NCBI GenBank assembly: GCA_964368495.1
Contig: CAYJAJ010000013.1
Location: forward strand, 1-43,763
DNA: 43,763 nt
Direction: 5' to 3'
DNA from: CALVGQ01 sp964368495
GTDB lineage: Bacteria > Bacillota_I > Bacilli_A > Erysipelotrichales > Erysipelotrichaceae
The position numbers were made by a program, and so were the translations under genes. Positions 24,614-31,653 of the stretch are shown here, piece by piece. Each line of letters starts with the position of its first letter. Positions within the stretch are counted from its first letter, which is position 1. The notes beneath the pieces are model-generated. The model had not been told where the DNA came from. It made no database searches and saw only the letters and a list, made by a program, of their open reading frames with translations.

Positions 24614-24661
24614 AAAAGTACTTTTCAATTTGACAAAAGTAAAAAAATATTGGACTATAAT
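24614..24661 (+). promoter_or_regulatory. Promoter with 20-bp spacer and adjacent palindrome for the XRE gene
   Basis: Perfect TTGACA (24630-24635) and perfect TATAAT (24656-24661) are separated by 20 bp, longer than sigma-A prefers. A 12-bp palindrome AAAAGTACTTTT (24614-24625) sits just upstream, and its half AAAAGTA recurs in the spacer (24635-24641), two helical turns away. This suggests operator control, probably by the encoded regulator. Confidence 0.55.
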
Positions 24662-24699
24662 AGTATGAATGATTATAAAGTAAAATTGAGGGGAACACA

Positions 24700-25746
24700 A
24701 TGAAAAAAATATCAAATAATTTGATTTTGCTTAGAAAAAAAATAGGAGTAACTAAGAAAAATCTAGCTAAGACATTAAATTGTAGTGAAGAAACGATAGA
24801 AAAATGGGAAGATGGAACTACTGAAGTACCGATAGAGAAACTAATTCCGATTTCTAAAGCGCTGAGATGCTCTGTCGAAGATGTGATAAGTCAAAAATCA
24901 ATTATGGATGAAAAGCAAAGACAAGCATACATTAACAAAGCGGCGAAGGAGATAACTTTGCTTAACTATAGGGAACTTCAAAATAGCATTGCTGAAGTAG
25001 TCTATAAGTATCCTGATGATGAACAGTATAAAATTGTTGTGTCGGCAACGTTGTTTTTTGGATTATTTAATATAGAAAGTGAAAATCTAACTGAAGCGAA
25101 AGATTATTGTTTGAAGCTATTAAATGAGGTAATAAGTAACGGAAGTTGTGAAGCGCAAAAAGCAGCAGCATTTACCAAAGCAACAATTTTATTAATGATT
25201 GATGATCCAGACGAATCAGAAATCGTTCTTGATAATCATCAATGGAATTTGAGTGATCCAAGTGATCTATATGTACAAATCTATCAAAAGCAAGGCAAAA
25301 ACGATGAAGTGAAAGCTTTAGTAGAAAAAATGTTGCAAGAGAATTTATATCGGGTTTCTATATTATTAATTAATTTATGTGATTGCTTAAATGAAAGTGA
25401 TGAAAGAATAAAGCTATTAAAGAAACTGTATTTATTAGAAGAAGAGTTTGAGTTGAGTGATAAAACTGCACCACTGAAACTTTGTTATGAATGGTTATTA
25501 TGCGGAAATGAAACTCTAGCGAAGGAATACCTTAATGACTACATTAATAAAAGAGCTGAAATTACAGTGAATCAACACAATCAGTTTAAACTAAGGGAAG
25601 ATATGACATTATTAGATATTAGAATCAATGACTTAAAAAAATTAGAGAGTGATCTTAAGTTGAAATCAATTTTAGATTTGAATTATATAAATCAAAAAAT
25701 ATGCTATTTATATAATTTAAAAGAGGAGTTGTTCACAATAAATTAA
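24700..25746 (+). CDS. XRE-type HTH protein with helical repeat C-terminal region
   Basis: A 348-residue protein. Residues 1-65 form a Cro/CI-type HTH (LRKKIGVTKKNLAKTLNCSEETIEKWEDG). The rest is Leu/Glu/Lys-rich and predicted all-helical, resembling a TPR-like scaffold such as those of Rgg or PlcR-type peptide-sensing regulators. It stands alone with its own promoter and palindromic site, so it may regulate itself. No small peptide gene is evident next to it. Peptide sensing is inference from architecture only. Confidence 0.75.
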   Translation: MKKISNNLILLRKKIGVTKKNLAKTLNCSEETIEKWEDGTTEVPIEKLIPISKALRCSVEDVISQKSIMDEKQRQAYINKAAKEITLLNYRELQNSIAEVVYKYPDDEQYKIVVSATLFFGLFNIESENLTEAKDYCLKLLNEVISNGSCEAQKAAAFTKATILLMIDDPDESEIVLDNHQWNLSDPSDLYVQIYQKQGKNDEVKALVEKMLQENLYRVSILLINLCDCLNESDERIKLLKKLYLLEEEFELSDKTAPLKLCYEWLLCGNETLAKEYLNDYINKRAEITVNQHNQFKLREDMTLLDIRINDLKKLESDLKLKSILDLNYINQKICYLYNLKEELFTIN

Positions 25747-25793
25747 TTTAATTCATTTGCAAAATCAGTTATACTAATGTTAGGTGATAAAAA

Positions 25794-26003
25794 ATGGTAG
25801 AATTTTTATTTAGAAGCGGATTGTATGCAGGTTGTTTTTGTATATGTTTTTGGGCATTTATGGGTATTGACTTTGAAAAAGTTATTAGAAAAGGTAGAAC
25901 ACGGCAAGCTCAAATGACGTTGTTTTTACTCTCTATGGCTTGTGCATATTTAGTAGCGCAATTCTTATTAGGGATTTTATATAATAATTTCTTTTTCTCA
26001 TAA
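25794..26003 (+). CDS. ywzB: DUF1146 (YwzB) family membrane protein
   Basis: A 69-residue protein with two predicted membrane helices (about residues 7-24 and 43-62) and the family motif around FEKVIRKGRTRQAQ in the loop. The family is of unknown function and in Bacillus lies between atpC and spoIID. Here it is separated from atpC by about 10 kb of accessory genes but still precedes spoIIQ. The ribosome binding site is AGGTGAT before ATG. Confidence 0.82.
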   Translation: MVEFLFRSGLYAGCFCICFWAFMGIDFEKVIRKGRTRQAQMTLFLLSMACAYLVAQFLLGILYNNFFFS

Positions 26004-26032
26004 GTATATTTCATAATTATTTGCCTATACTC
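26004..26032 (+). promoter_or_regulatory. Sigma-F-like forespore promoter of spoIIQ
   Basis: GTATA (26004-26008), 14-bp spacer, GCCTATACTC (26023-26032). It matches the sigma-F pattern with one mismatch in the GG pair and has the same spacer and nearly the same -10 as the spoIIR promoter. The -35 overlaps the end of the DUF1146 gene (stop at 26001-26003) by no more than its flank. The predicted leader is about 13 nt. Confidence 0.6.
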
Positions 26033-26050
26033 ACTACAAGAGGTGAGAAT

Positions 26051-26677
26051 ATGTATATTTATGAAAAGAAAGTGAATAAAGCAAAAATAACAATTGTAGC
26101 GTCATTTGCGGTCTTAGTTGGATTGGCAAGTCTTATTTTTATTTATGATCAAAATCAAACTAGTACAGTAAGTAATCAGGAGTCGCTTCCGGTTAAAAGA
26201 TTGCAATTACCAAGAATTGAAACAGATGAAATTGTAGGACTTCCATTCAACATCAATGCAAGTACACAAACACACTTCTTTGATATAACAAAAGAAGCCA
26301 GTGTTTTGGAAAATTCGGTTGTTGAATTTGAGGGTGTGTATCGCCCATCACAAGGAGTGGATTACAGTTTCAACAATAAAGTCTTCGAAGTAGTTGCTAT
26401 GGTAAGTGGTACAGTCATTGAAGTTGCTGATGATAACTTGATGGGACAAAGTATCACAGTTGAAAGCGCAGATAATTTGATTATCACTTATCAAAGTTTA
26501 TCGGCACAATTTGTGCAAATTGGAGATGTTGTATCTCAAGGAATGCTGATAGGTTATGCAGGAGAAAATCTATATAATCAGGCTTTAGGGATTCATCTAC
26601 ACTTGGTATGTGTAAAAGATGATAAGTTAATTGATCCTGAAAGTATTATTGGTAGTACTGTTGCTGAAATAGAATAG
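26051..26677 (+). CDS. spoIIQ: Stage II sporulation protein Q, degenerate LytM/M23 domain
   Basis: Forespore membrane protein that forms the SpoIIQ-SpoIIIAH channel during engulfment. The start ATG 26051 follows AGAGGTGAG and gives 208 residues: a cytosolic tip, one membrane helix (about residues 11-30), and an M23/LytM domain (about residues 90-205). The first metal motif HxGxD is SQGVD, with Ser in place of His, while the second motif HLH is kept. B. subtilis SpoIIQ likewise lacks the first His, so it is probably a non-catalytic scaffold. Position upstream of mbl and the sigma-F-like promoter agree with spoIIQ. Confidence 0.87.
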   Translation: MYIYEKKVNKAKITIVASFAVLVGLASLIFIYDQNQTSTVSNQESLPVKRLQLPRIETDEIVGLPFNINASTQTHFFDITKEASVLENSVVEFEGVYRPSQGVDYSFNNKVFEVVAMVSGTVIEVADDNLMGQSITVESADNLIITYQSLSAQFVQIGDVVSQGMLIGYAGENLYNQALGIHLHLVCVKDDKLIDPESIIGSTVAEIE

Positions 26678-26702
26678 TTCTTAATAAAGAGCTATTTTTT
26701 TT
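26675..26702 (+). terminator. Rho-independent terminator after spoIIQ
   Basis: TAGTTCTT (26675-26682), loop AATA, AAGAGCTA (26687-26694), then eight T. The stem starts at the stop codon and has one G-U pair. Confidence 0.8.
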
Positions 26703-26796
26703 AAACAATAAATCAATCTTGTAATCATGTATTATGCAAAGATTAAAGGGAAGGTATTTAAAACTTAAAGAAGAAAAAACTGTGCTTATAAAAAAG

Positions 26797-26825
26797 TTGT
26801 TTTACTAAAAAACAAGTGTAATAAT
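26797..26825 (+). promoter_or_regulatory. Candidate promoter region of mbl
   Basis: TTGTTT (26797-26802), 17-bp spacer, AATAAT (26820-26825). Two perfect TATAAT hexamers (26826 and 26838) also occur without good -35 partners, so the exact start is uncertain. No spoIIID gene is present in the 196 bp between spoIIQ and mbl, where Bacillus carries it. Confidence 0.35.
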
Positions 26826-26873
26826 TATAATATGTGTTATAATAAATAATGATTGAATAATTGGAGGTTGGTT

Positions 26874-27863
26874 ATGTTATTTTCTAAAGAAATTGGTATA
26901 GATTTAGGTACTGCAAATACGTTGATATATGTTCGTGGTGAAGGAATTGTTTTAGATGAGCCATCAGTAGTTTCACTTGATGTGGAAACTAAACGTTGTT
27001 TAGCTGTAGGTCAAGAAGCTAAAGATATGCTAGGAAGAACACCAGGAAGAATTGTTGCGATTAGACCCTTAAAAGATGGTGTTATTGCAGATTTTGAAGT
27101 AACAGAAATAATGTTAAGTAAATTCATCCGTAAGTTAAAATTAAAAGGCATGTTTAAACGCCCTACAATTCTAATTTGTTGCCCATCAAATATTACCTCA
27201 GTTGAAAGAAATGCGATACGTGATGCAGCGTATCGATGTGGTGCAAAAAAAGTATTTATTGAAGAAGAGCCTAAAGTTGCAGCAATTGGTGCTGGAATTG
27301 ATATTTCAAAAGCATCAGGAAGCATGGTGCTTGATATAGGTGGGGGTACTACAGATGTTGCAGTACTTTCACTAGGTGATATAGTTACAAGTACTTCATT
27401 AAAAGTTGCAGGCGATAAATTAGATAGAGATATTATCAATTATATGAAAAATTCATATAAGTTATTAATCGGTGATCGTACTGCTGAAGAAATTAAAACA
27501 AAAATCGGAAGTGCTTGGAAAGGTGACCCAAATAATACACTTGATGTATCTGGACGTGACTTAGTGAATGGACTTCCACATACTATCACAATTAATGCTG
27601 AAGAAACTGAATTAGCGATGCGTGAAAGTCTTCAGGATATAGTGCGTGCTTGTCGTACAGTTCTTGAACAAACGTTGCCTGAATTATCAAGCGATATTGT
27701 ATCACGTGGAATGGTTTTAACAGGCGGTGGAGCACTATTAAATAATTTAGATCAATTATTAATGAATGAACTTAATGTTCCTGTGTACGTTGCAGAGAAC
27801 GCATTATCATGCGTAGCTATCGGAACCGGAGTTATGTTAGAAAACTTAGATAAAGTTAGATAA
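26874..27863 (+). CDS. mbl: Rod-shape protein of the MreB/Mbl actin family
   Basis: Cytoskeletal ATPase that guides lateral wall synthesis by the elongasome. ATG at 26874 follows GGAGG and gives 329 residues. The phosphate-1 motif GIDLGTANTLIYV is at residues 8-20, the phosphate-2 motif in VLDIGGGTTDVAVLS, and the C-terminal adenosine motif in VLTGGGALLNNL. Mbl rather than MreB is suggested by position (spoIIQ upstream, no mreC/mreD following). The next gene is a TagO/WecA-type transferase, consistent with wall assembly. Confidence 0.88.
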   Translation: MLFSKEIGIDLGTANTLIYVRGEGIVLDEPSVVSLDVETKRCLAVGQEAKDMLGRTPGRIVAIRPLKDGVIADFEVTEIMLSKFIRKLKLKGMFKRPTILICCPSNITSVERNAIRDAAYRCGAKKVFIEEEPKVAAIGAGIDISKASGSMVLDIGGGTTDVAVLSLGDIVTSTSLKVAGDKLDRDIINYMKNSYKLLIGDRTAEEIKTKIGSAWKGDPNNTLDVSGRDLVNGLPHTITINAEETELAMRESLQDIVRACRTVLEQTLPELSSDIVSRGMVLTGGGALLNNLDQLLMNELNVPVYVAENALSCVAIGTGVMLENLDKVR

Positions 27864-27895
27864 TGTAATTTTGTAATGTGTTTGGAGGTGATTGC

Positions 27896-28996
27896 ATGGG
27901 AAACACTATATTAGGGGCAATGCCGTATTTTGTTTTTCCGCTCATTTTGAGTTTTGCATTAGTTCCCCTCTGCAAATGGTTTGGATTAAAATTAAATATA
28001 TATGCTGTTGAAAATAGTCGCACGGTTCATCAAGGAAAAATTGTAAGAATTGGTGGACTTGCGATTTATTTGGCTTTTATGATAGCGATGGCTTTTTTTG
28101 TTGAAGCAGATAATACTTGGAATGGAATTATTATTGGGGGAACTGTAGTTTTTTTTACGGGACTTATCGATGATTGTCTAGATATTCGACCAATTTTTAA
28201 GTTACTAGGACAAGGAATAGGTGCCATTATAGCAATTACGGTTGGTGGAATTTCATTGGATTTTTTAAATTTGCCATTCGGTATCACAATAGATACATCC
28301 ATTGTTTCAATGTTTGTAACGTTTATTTGGATAGTTGGAATTACCAATGCAATCAATTTATTAGATGGGCTGGATGGTCTTGCGAGTGGTATTAGCTTTA
28401 TTGTATTATGTACCATAGGGATCATTGGGTTTCTACAAGGAAGAAGAGATATTTGTATTGTAACACTCATATTAGCTGGGGCAAATCTAGGTTTTCTCCG
28501 ATATAATTTTCAACCAGCTTCAGTGTTTATGGGAGATTGCGGAGCACTATTTTTGGGATACTTAATTGCATGTATATCATTACTTGGATTTAAGTCAACC
28601 GCATTTATTTCATTAGGGATTCCGATAATTATTTTATTTGTTCCTATTTCTGATACACTTGTTGCAATTGTACGAAGAAAATTATCTGGGAAAAGATTTT
28701 CTGAAGCAGATAGATCGCATTTACATCACATTTTGATGTACAAGCTAAATTTAGGACATAGAAAAACTGTTCTTACACTGTATTCAGTAACACTAGCATT
28801 CTCATTTGTGGCAGTGTTAAATTTCTTTAGCCCTGAAATAGGGATTTGGGCATTATTTATTATGCTAATATTTGCTGAACTATTTATTGAAACAACAGGA
28901 ATGATTAATTATAAATTTCATCCGCTTATTGGATTATATAGAAGAATTACAGGTTATTCAAGAAAGAGGAAAATAGCTGATAAAACTGACAATTAA
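27896..28996 (+). CDS. tagO: Undecaprenyl-phosphate GlcNAc-1-phosphate transferase, TagO/WecA type
   Basis: Polytopic membrane enzyme that transfers GlcNAc-1-P to undecaprenyl phosphate, the first step of wall teichoic acid or related polymer synthesis. ATG at 27896 follows GGAGGTGAT and gives 366 residues. Signatures of the PNPT family are GLIDDCLDI (catalytic DDxxD), NAINLLDGLDGLASG, FMGDCGALFLGY, and the C-terminal RSHLHH histidine motif that separates the WecA/TagO branch from MraY. About eleven membrane segments are expected. It follows mbl by 32 bp and ends in a terminator, so the two form a wall-growth pair. Confidence 0.88.
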   Translation: MGNTILGAMPYFVFPLILSFALVPLCKWFGLKLNIYAVENSRTVHQGKIVRIGGLAIYLAFMIAMAFFVEADNTWNGIIIGGTVVFFTGLIDDCLDIRPIFKLLGQGIGAIIAITVGGISLDFLNLPFGITIDTSIVSMFVTFIWIVGITNAINLLDGLDGLASGISFIVLCTIGIIGFLQGRRDICIVTLILAGANLGFLRYNFQPASVFMGDCGALFLGYLIACISLLGFKSTAFISLGIPIIILFVPISDTLVAIVRRKLSGKRFSEADRSHLHHILMYKLNLGHRKTVLTLYSVTLAFSFVAVLNFFSPEIGIWALFIMLIFAELFIETTGMINYKFHPLIGLYRRITGYSRKRKIADKTDN

Positions 28997-29013
28997 GTCA
29001 GTTTTTATTTTTT
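28982..29013 (+). terminator. Terminator after tagO
   Basis: AAAACTGAC (28982-28990), loop AATTAA containing the stop codon, GTCAGTTTT (28997-29005), then a T-rich tail. Confidence 0.85.
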
Positions 29014-29072
29014 TATTAAGTTTTGTGTAGGATTTCAATTTTTTTGGACAACATAATAGTAGGAGGGAAATT

Positions 29073-29645
29073 ATGTCTAATAAAAATAATATACAAGAAC
29101 TAATTAATCCATTATTGAGTACCCAAGGAAAAAACAATACCGAACTACAGTGGGGTCGTTATATGGATTTGAAAAAACAAGCCTATCATAATTTAAATAG
29201 TAAAGAACTTATTGCACACTTAATTTCAGAAGCGAATTGGATGATTCGATATAAAGCAAAATCATGTGAACAGTTTAAAGTTAAAATACGAATTGGAGAT
29301 GTTTGCTACATTGATTTTGGACCAGCTTATTTAAATGAAGCAGGGTTTCAGCATTTTGGACTAGTATTATCAATTATGAATTCAAAGGCATTTGTTGTGC
29401 CGATGACAAGCAATTCTGGAACATATAATCAAGCGTATGATCCTATTTTATTTCCATGTGGAAAAAAACACCTAATGCGATTAGGGTTAATAGAAGGATT
29501 AAAAAAGGAATCAGTTTTATTTCTAAATGACTGTAAATACATAAACACGGCTAGAATTATAGATGTTAAAGCTCATTTAAACATAGAAGAGGATTTATTT
29601 ATCTCTATAAAAAAAAGAGTTCTTGAATGCTTAGTTGAAAGTTAA
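29073..29645 (+). CDS. PemK/MazF-like protein with N-terminal extension, no antitoxin partner
   Basis: A 190-residue protein. Residues about 72-190 resemble the MazF/PemK fold: IRIGDVCYIDFGPAYLNEAG, then GLVLSIMNSKAFVVPMTSN. The invariant Arg of active MazF (Arg25 in B. subtilis) aligns with His94, while the partner Thr aligns with Thr112. Residues 1-70 are a helical extension with no match I recognise. No small antitoxin gene precedes it; upstream is a terminator, and the start has a strong GGAGGG site. It may be a non-toxic or RNA-binding derivative rather than a toxin. It lies just upstream of spoIIE in the same direction. Confidence 0.68.
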   Translation: MSNKNNIQELINPLLSTQGKNNTELQWGRYMDLKKQAYHNLNSKELIAHLISEANWMIRYKAKSCEQFKVKIRIGDVCYIDFGPAYLNEAGFQHFGLVLSIMNSKAFVVPMTSNSGTYNQAYDPILFPCGKKHLMRLGLIEGLKKESVLFLNDCKYINTARIIDVKAHLNIEEDLFISIKKRVLECLVES

Positions 29646-29651
29646 ACAAAG

Positions 29652-29685
29652 TTCGACATTTTTCTTACACTATTTTAATTAAAAT
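29652..29685 (+). promoter_or_regulatory. Spo0A box and long-spacer promoter of spoIIE
   Basis: TTCGACA (29652-29658) is a perfect 0A box (reverse complement TGTCGAA). It overlaps a -35-like TCGACA (29653-29658), and TAAAAT (29680-29685) follows after 21 bp. In B. subtilis spoIIE and spoIIG have the same layout, a sigma-A promoter with a 21-22 bp spacer activated by phosphorylated Spo0A. The predicted leader is very short. Confidence 0.62.
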
Positions 29686-29704
29686 TGAAAAAGAGGTGAG
29701 GAAT

Positions 29705-31606
29705 GTGAAAATACAAAGTACAACATTAGATTTAAATAAGACATCAAAATTTAAAATAAGCACAGTTGATTTGTGTATATTTATGGGGACTTTCTTTTTA
29801 GGGTTAATGGCAAATAGCTCTGCAAGCACATGTTTAAATTATATTTTAATAAGCTATTTTTATCATCGCTATACAAACAAAGCGGTGCTTGGTTTAGTGG
29901 GATTTTTATTTGGAAGTCTTTTGCTAGGCACATTTGTTTTTTATCAACATATTTTAATTTTAATGATTTTTACAATTTTAGTGGGGTTTATAAAGATTAT
30001 AAGAGGAAATCTCTATGTTTTTTTTCCTGCCATCGTTTCATTTGTATCTTTTGTCGCCAGTTTAATATTTGAGCAAGATCTGTTTTTTGGTTATGGAATT
30101 GCAATGATAACATATGTTGTTTCACTGGTTGCATTAAAGTATATGAATGTATCGGCAGATGTATTCAAAATAAATGGATTAATTTTAGGGATTTTATGTT
30201 TGTCTCTTGTCATGGGATTTAAAGTAATACTACCATCGCAAATGACATTAATTATCGTAATTACGTTATTTGCGCTTTTATCAATAATATTAGATATGAC
30301 ATCTTTAATTTTACTAATGATTCTTTCATACGGCATTATGAGCCCACCAGAATATGCTTTAGGATGGGCGATAGGTTTAGTGTTCTCAAACATACTTAAA
30401 GATTGCGGTAGAGGAGCACAGTCTTTTGGGTTTGTTCTGCCAGTATTTTTAGTTTCTATGAGGTTTGATATTCTTATGGTTGCAGTATTCATTTACTTTG
30501 TAGCTAATGCATTATCATATACAAAAATAAATGAAGTAATTGAAAGTACAGTAGATGAAAAATTTGAAAGACAACAAATGGCAAGCAGAGAAAGATTACT
30601 TCAGCATCAATTGAATCAATTTTCTCAGATTTTTTTAAGTATTGCCCAATTTTTTTCAACTTCTAATAAAACGGAAAGCAAATTTTTATATGGAATGGCA
30701 AAGTCAATGGAGTTACTGTCATTGCAACTGAAACAAACTGCAACTTCAACTCAAAATGAATCAATAAAAATATATAATTTATTAAAAGGATATCATTTTA
30801 CGATTAATCGTGTTTATGTTAGTGAAGGAGAATTAGGACAAAAACACATAAGCCTATATTTTGATAACTGCAGTAAAGAAGATGTATACGAAGTGTTGTT
30901 GCCATTACTACAGATGGTTATTGATCGCAATTTAAGCTTGGTGGAATATGAAAGCAATCCATTATTAAAGTCAAGTGTAAAGGTAGAATTTAATGGCATT
31001 AAACCACTTCAAGTTAAAGGACATATTATACTTAGTGAAAAAGAAAAACAACAAAGTGGGGATACTTGCTCCATGTATAAAATTAAACAAAACACAATTT
31101 GTACACTAAGTGATGGAATGGGAAGTGGTAAGAAAGCCAAGCAATTTTCTAAATTTATCACGCAGCTAACACAAAGGTTACTTTCTGTAGGGATTCCAGT
31201 AGAAATGGCAGTTAAATCGTTGAATTCATTACTGCAACTACAACATGGTGAAACTTTTGCAACCCTTGATGTTATGGTATTTGATGCTTATCATCACCAA
31301 GTATTTCTAAGTAAATCAGGTGCTTGTGCTACATATTTGTTCAGAAACAATGAAATGATAAAAATACAAGGCGAATCACTGCCTTTGGGAATCATTGAGG
31401 AAGTAGAGGCTGATTGTTTTAGACTTGAATGCAAGAACAATGACTTATTTATAATGATTAGTGATGGAATTGAAGAGAAAGTATTAGAAGAATGGCTTAA
31501 GTATACAAGCGTTACAGAAATAAGAACTAAACTTGAAAATGCACTATCTTCTTATCAATCAAATGATGATGTTTCTGTTCTTTTGGCAGAAGTCACTGGT
31601 GCTTAA
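29705..31606 (+). CDS. spoIIE: Stage II sporulation protein E, PP2C phosphatase
   Basis: Membrane-bound serine phosphatase that dephosphorylates the anti-anti-sigma factor SpoIIAA to release sigma-F and takes part in polar division. The GTG start at 29705 (after AGAGGTGAGG) gives 633 residues, against about 827 in Bacillus. It has about eight to ten membrane segments in residues 20-270, a helical linker (275-370), and a C-terminal PP2C domain. The metal-binding motifs are SDGMGSG (near 470), FATLD, KSGA, PLGI, MISDG and NDDVSVL, all intact, so it should be active. The saving in length lies mainly in the cytosolic region before the PP2C domain. The downstream order tilS-hpt-ftsH supports the identity. 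Confidence 0.93.
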   Translation: MKIQSTTLDLNKTSKFKISTVDLCIFMGTFFLGLMANSSASTCLNYILISYFYHRYTNKAVLGLVGFLFGSLLLGTFVFYQHILILMIFTILVGFIKIIRGNLYVFFPAIVSFVSFVASLIFEQDLFFGYGIAMITYVVSLVALKYMNVSADVFKINGLILGILCLSLVMGFKVILPSQMTLIIVITLFALLSIILDMTSLILLMILSYGIMSPPEYALGWAIGLVFSNILKDCGRGAQSFGFVLPVFLVSMRFDILMVAVFIYFVANALSYTKINEVIESTVDEKFERQQMASRERLLQHQLNQFSQIFLSIAQFFSTSNKTESKFLYGMAKSMELLSLQLKQTATSTQNESIKIYNLLKGYHFTINRVYVSEGELGQKHISLYFDNCSKEDVYEVLLPLLQMVIDRNLSLVEYESNPLLKSSVKVEFNGIKPLQVKGHIILSEKEKQQSGDTCSMYKIKQNTICTLSDGMGSGKKAKQFSKFITQLTQRLLSVGIPVEMAVKSLNSLLQLQHGETFATLDVMVFDAYHHQVFLSKSGACATYLFRNNEMIKIQGESLPLGIIEEVEADCFRLECKNNDLFIMISDGIEEKVLEEWLKYTSVTEIRTKLENALSSYQSNDDVSVLLAEVTGA

Positions 31607-31621
31607 TAAAAGCATTTTATT

Positions 31622-31645
31622 CGTATTTGTGATAAAATAAATACG
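31622..31645. repeat. Inverted repeat upstream of tilS
   Basis: CGTATTT (31622-31628), 10-nt spacer, AAATACG (31639-31645), ending at the tilS ribosome binding site (GGTGAT). An AT-only hairpin (31605-31621) precedes it. It could be an operator or an mRNA hairpin; function unknown. Confidence 0.4.
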
Positions 31646-31653
31646 GTGATAAT

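Noticed and set aside
26733..26807. A 24-codon frame starting ATGCAAAGATTAAAG between spoIIQ and mbl, where Bacillus has spoIIID
   Set aside because: It is far too short for SpoIIID and shows no HTH; no ribosome binding site is seen.
31605..31621. Terminator between spoIIE and tilS
   Set aside because: The AATAAAA-GCA-TTTTATT hairpin has no G-C pair in the stem and no T-tract; read-through into tilS is likely.
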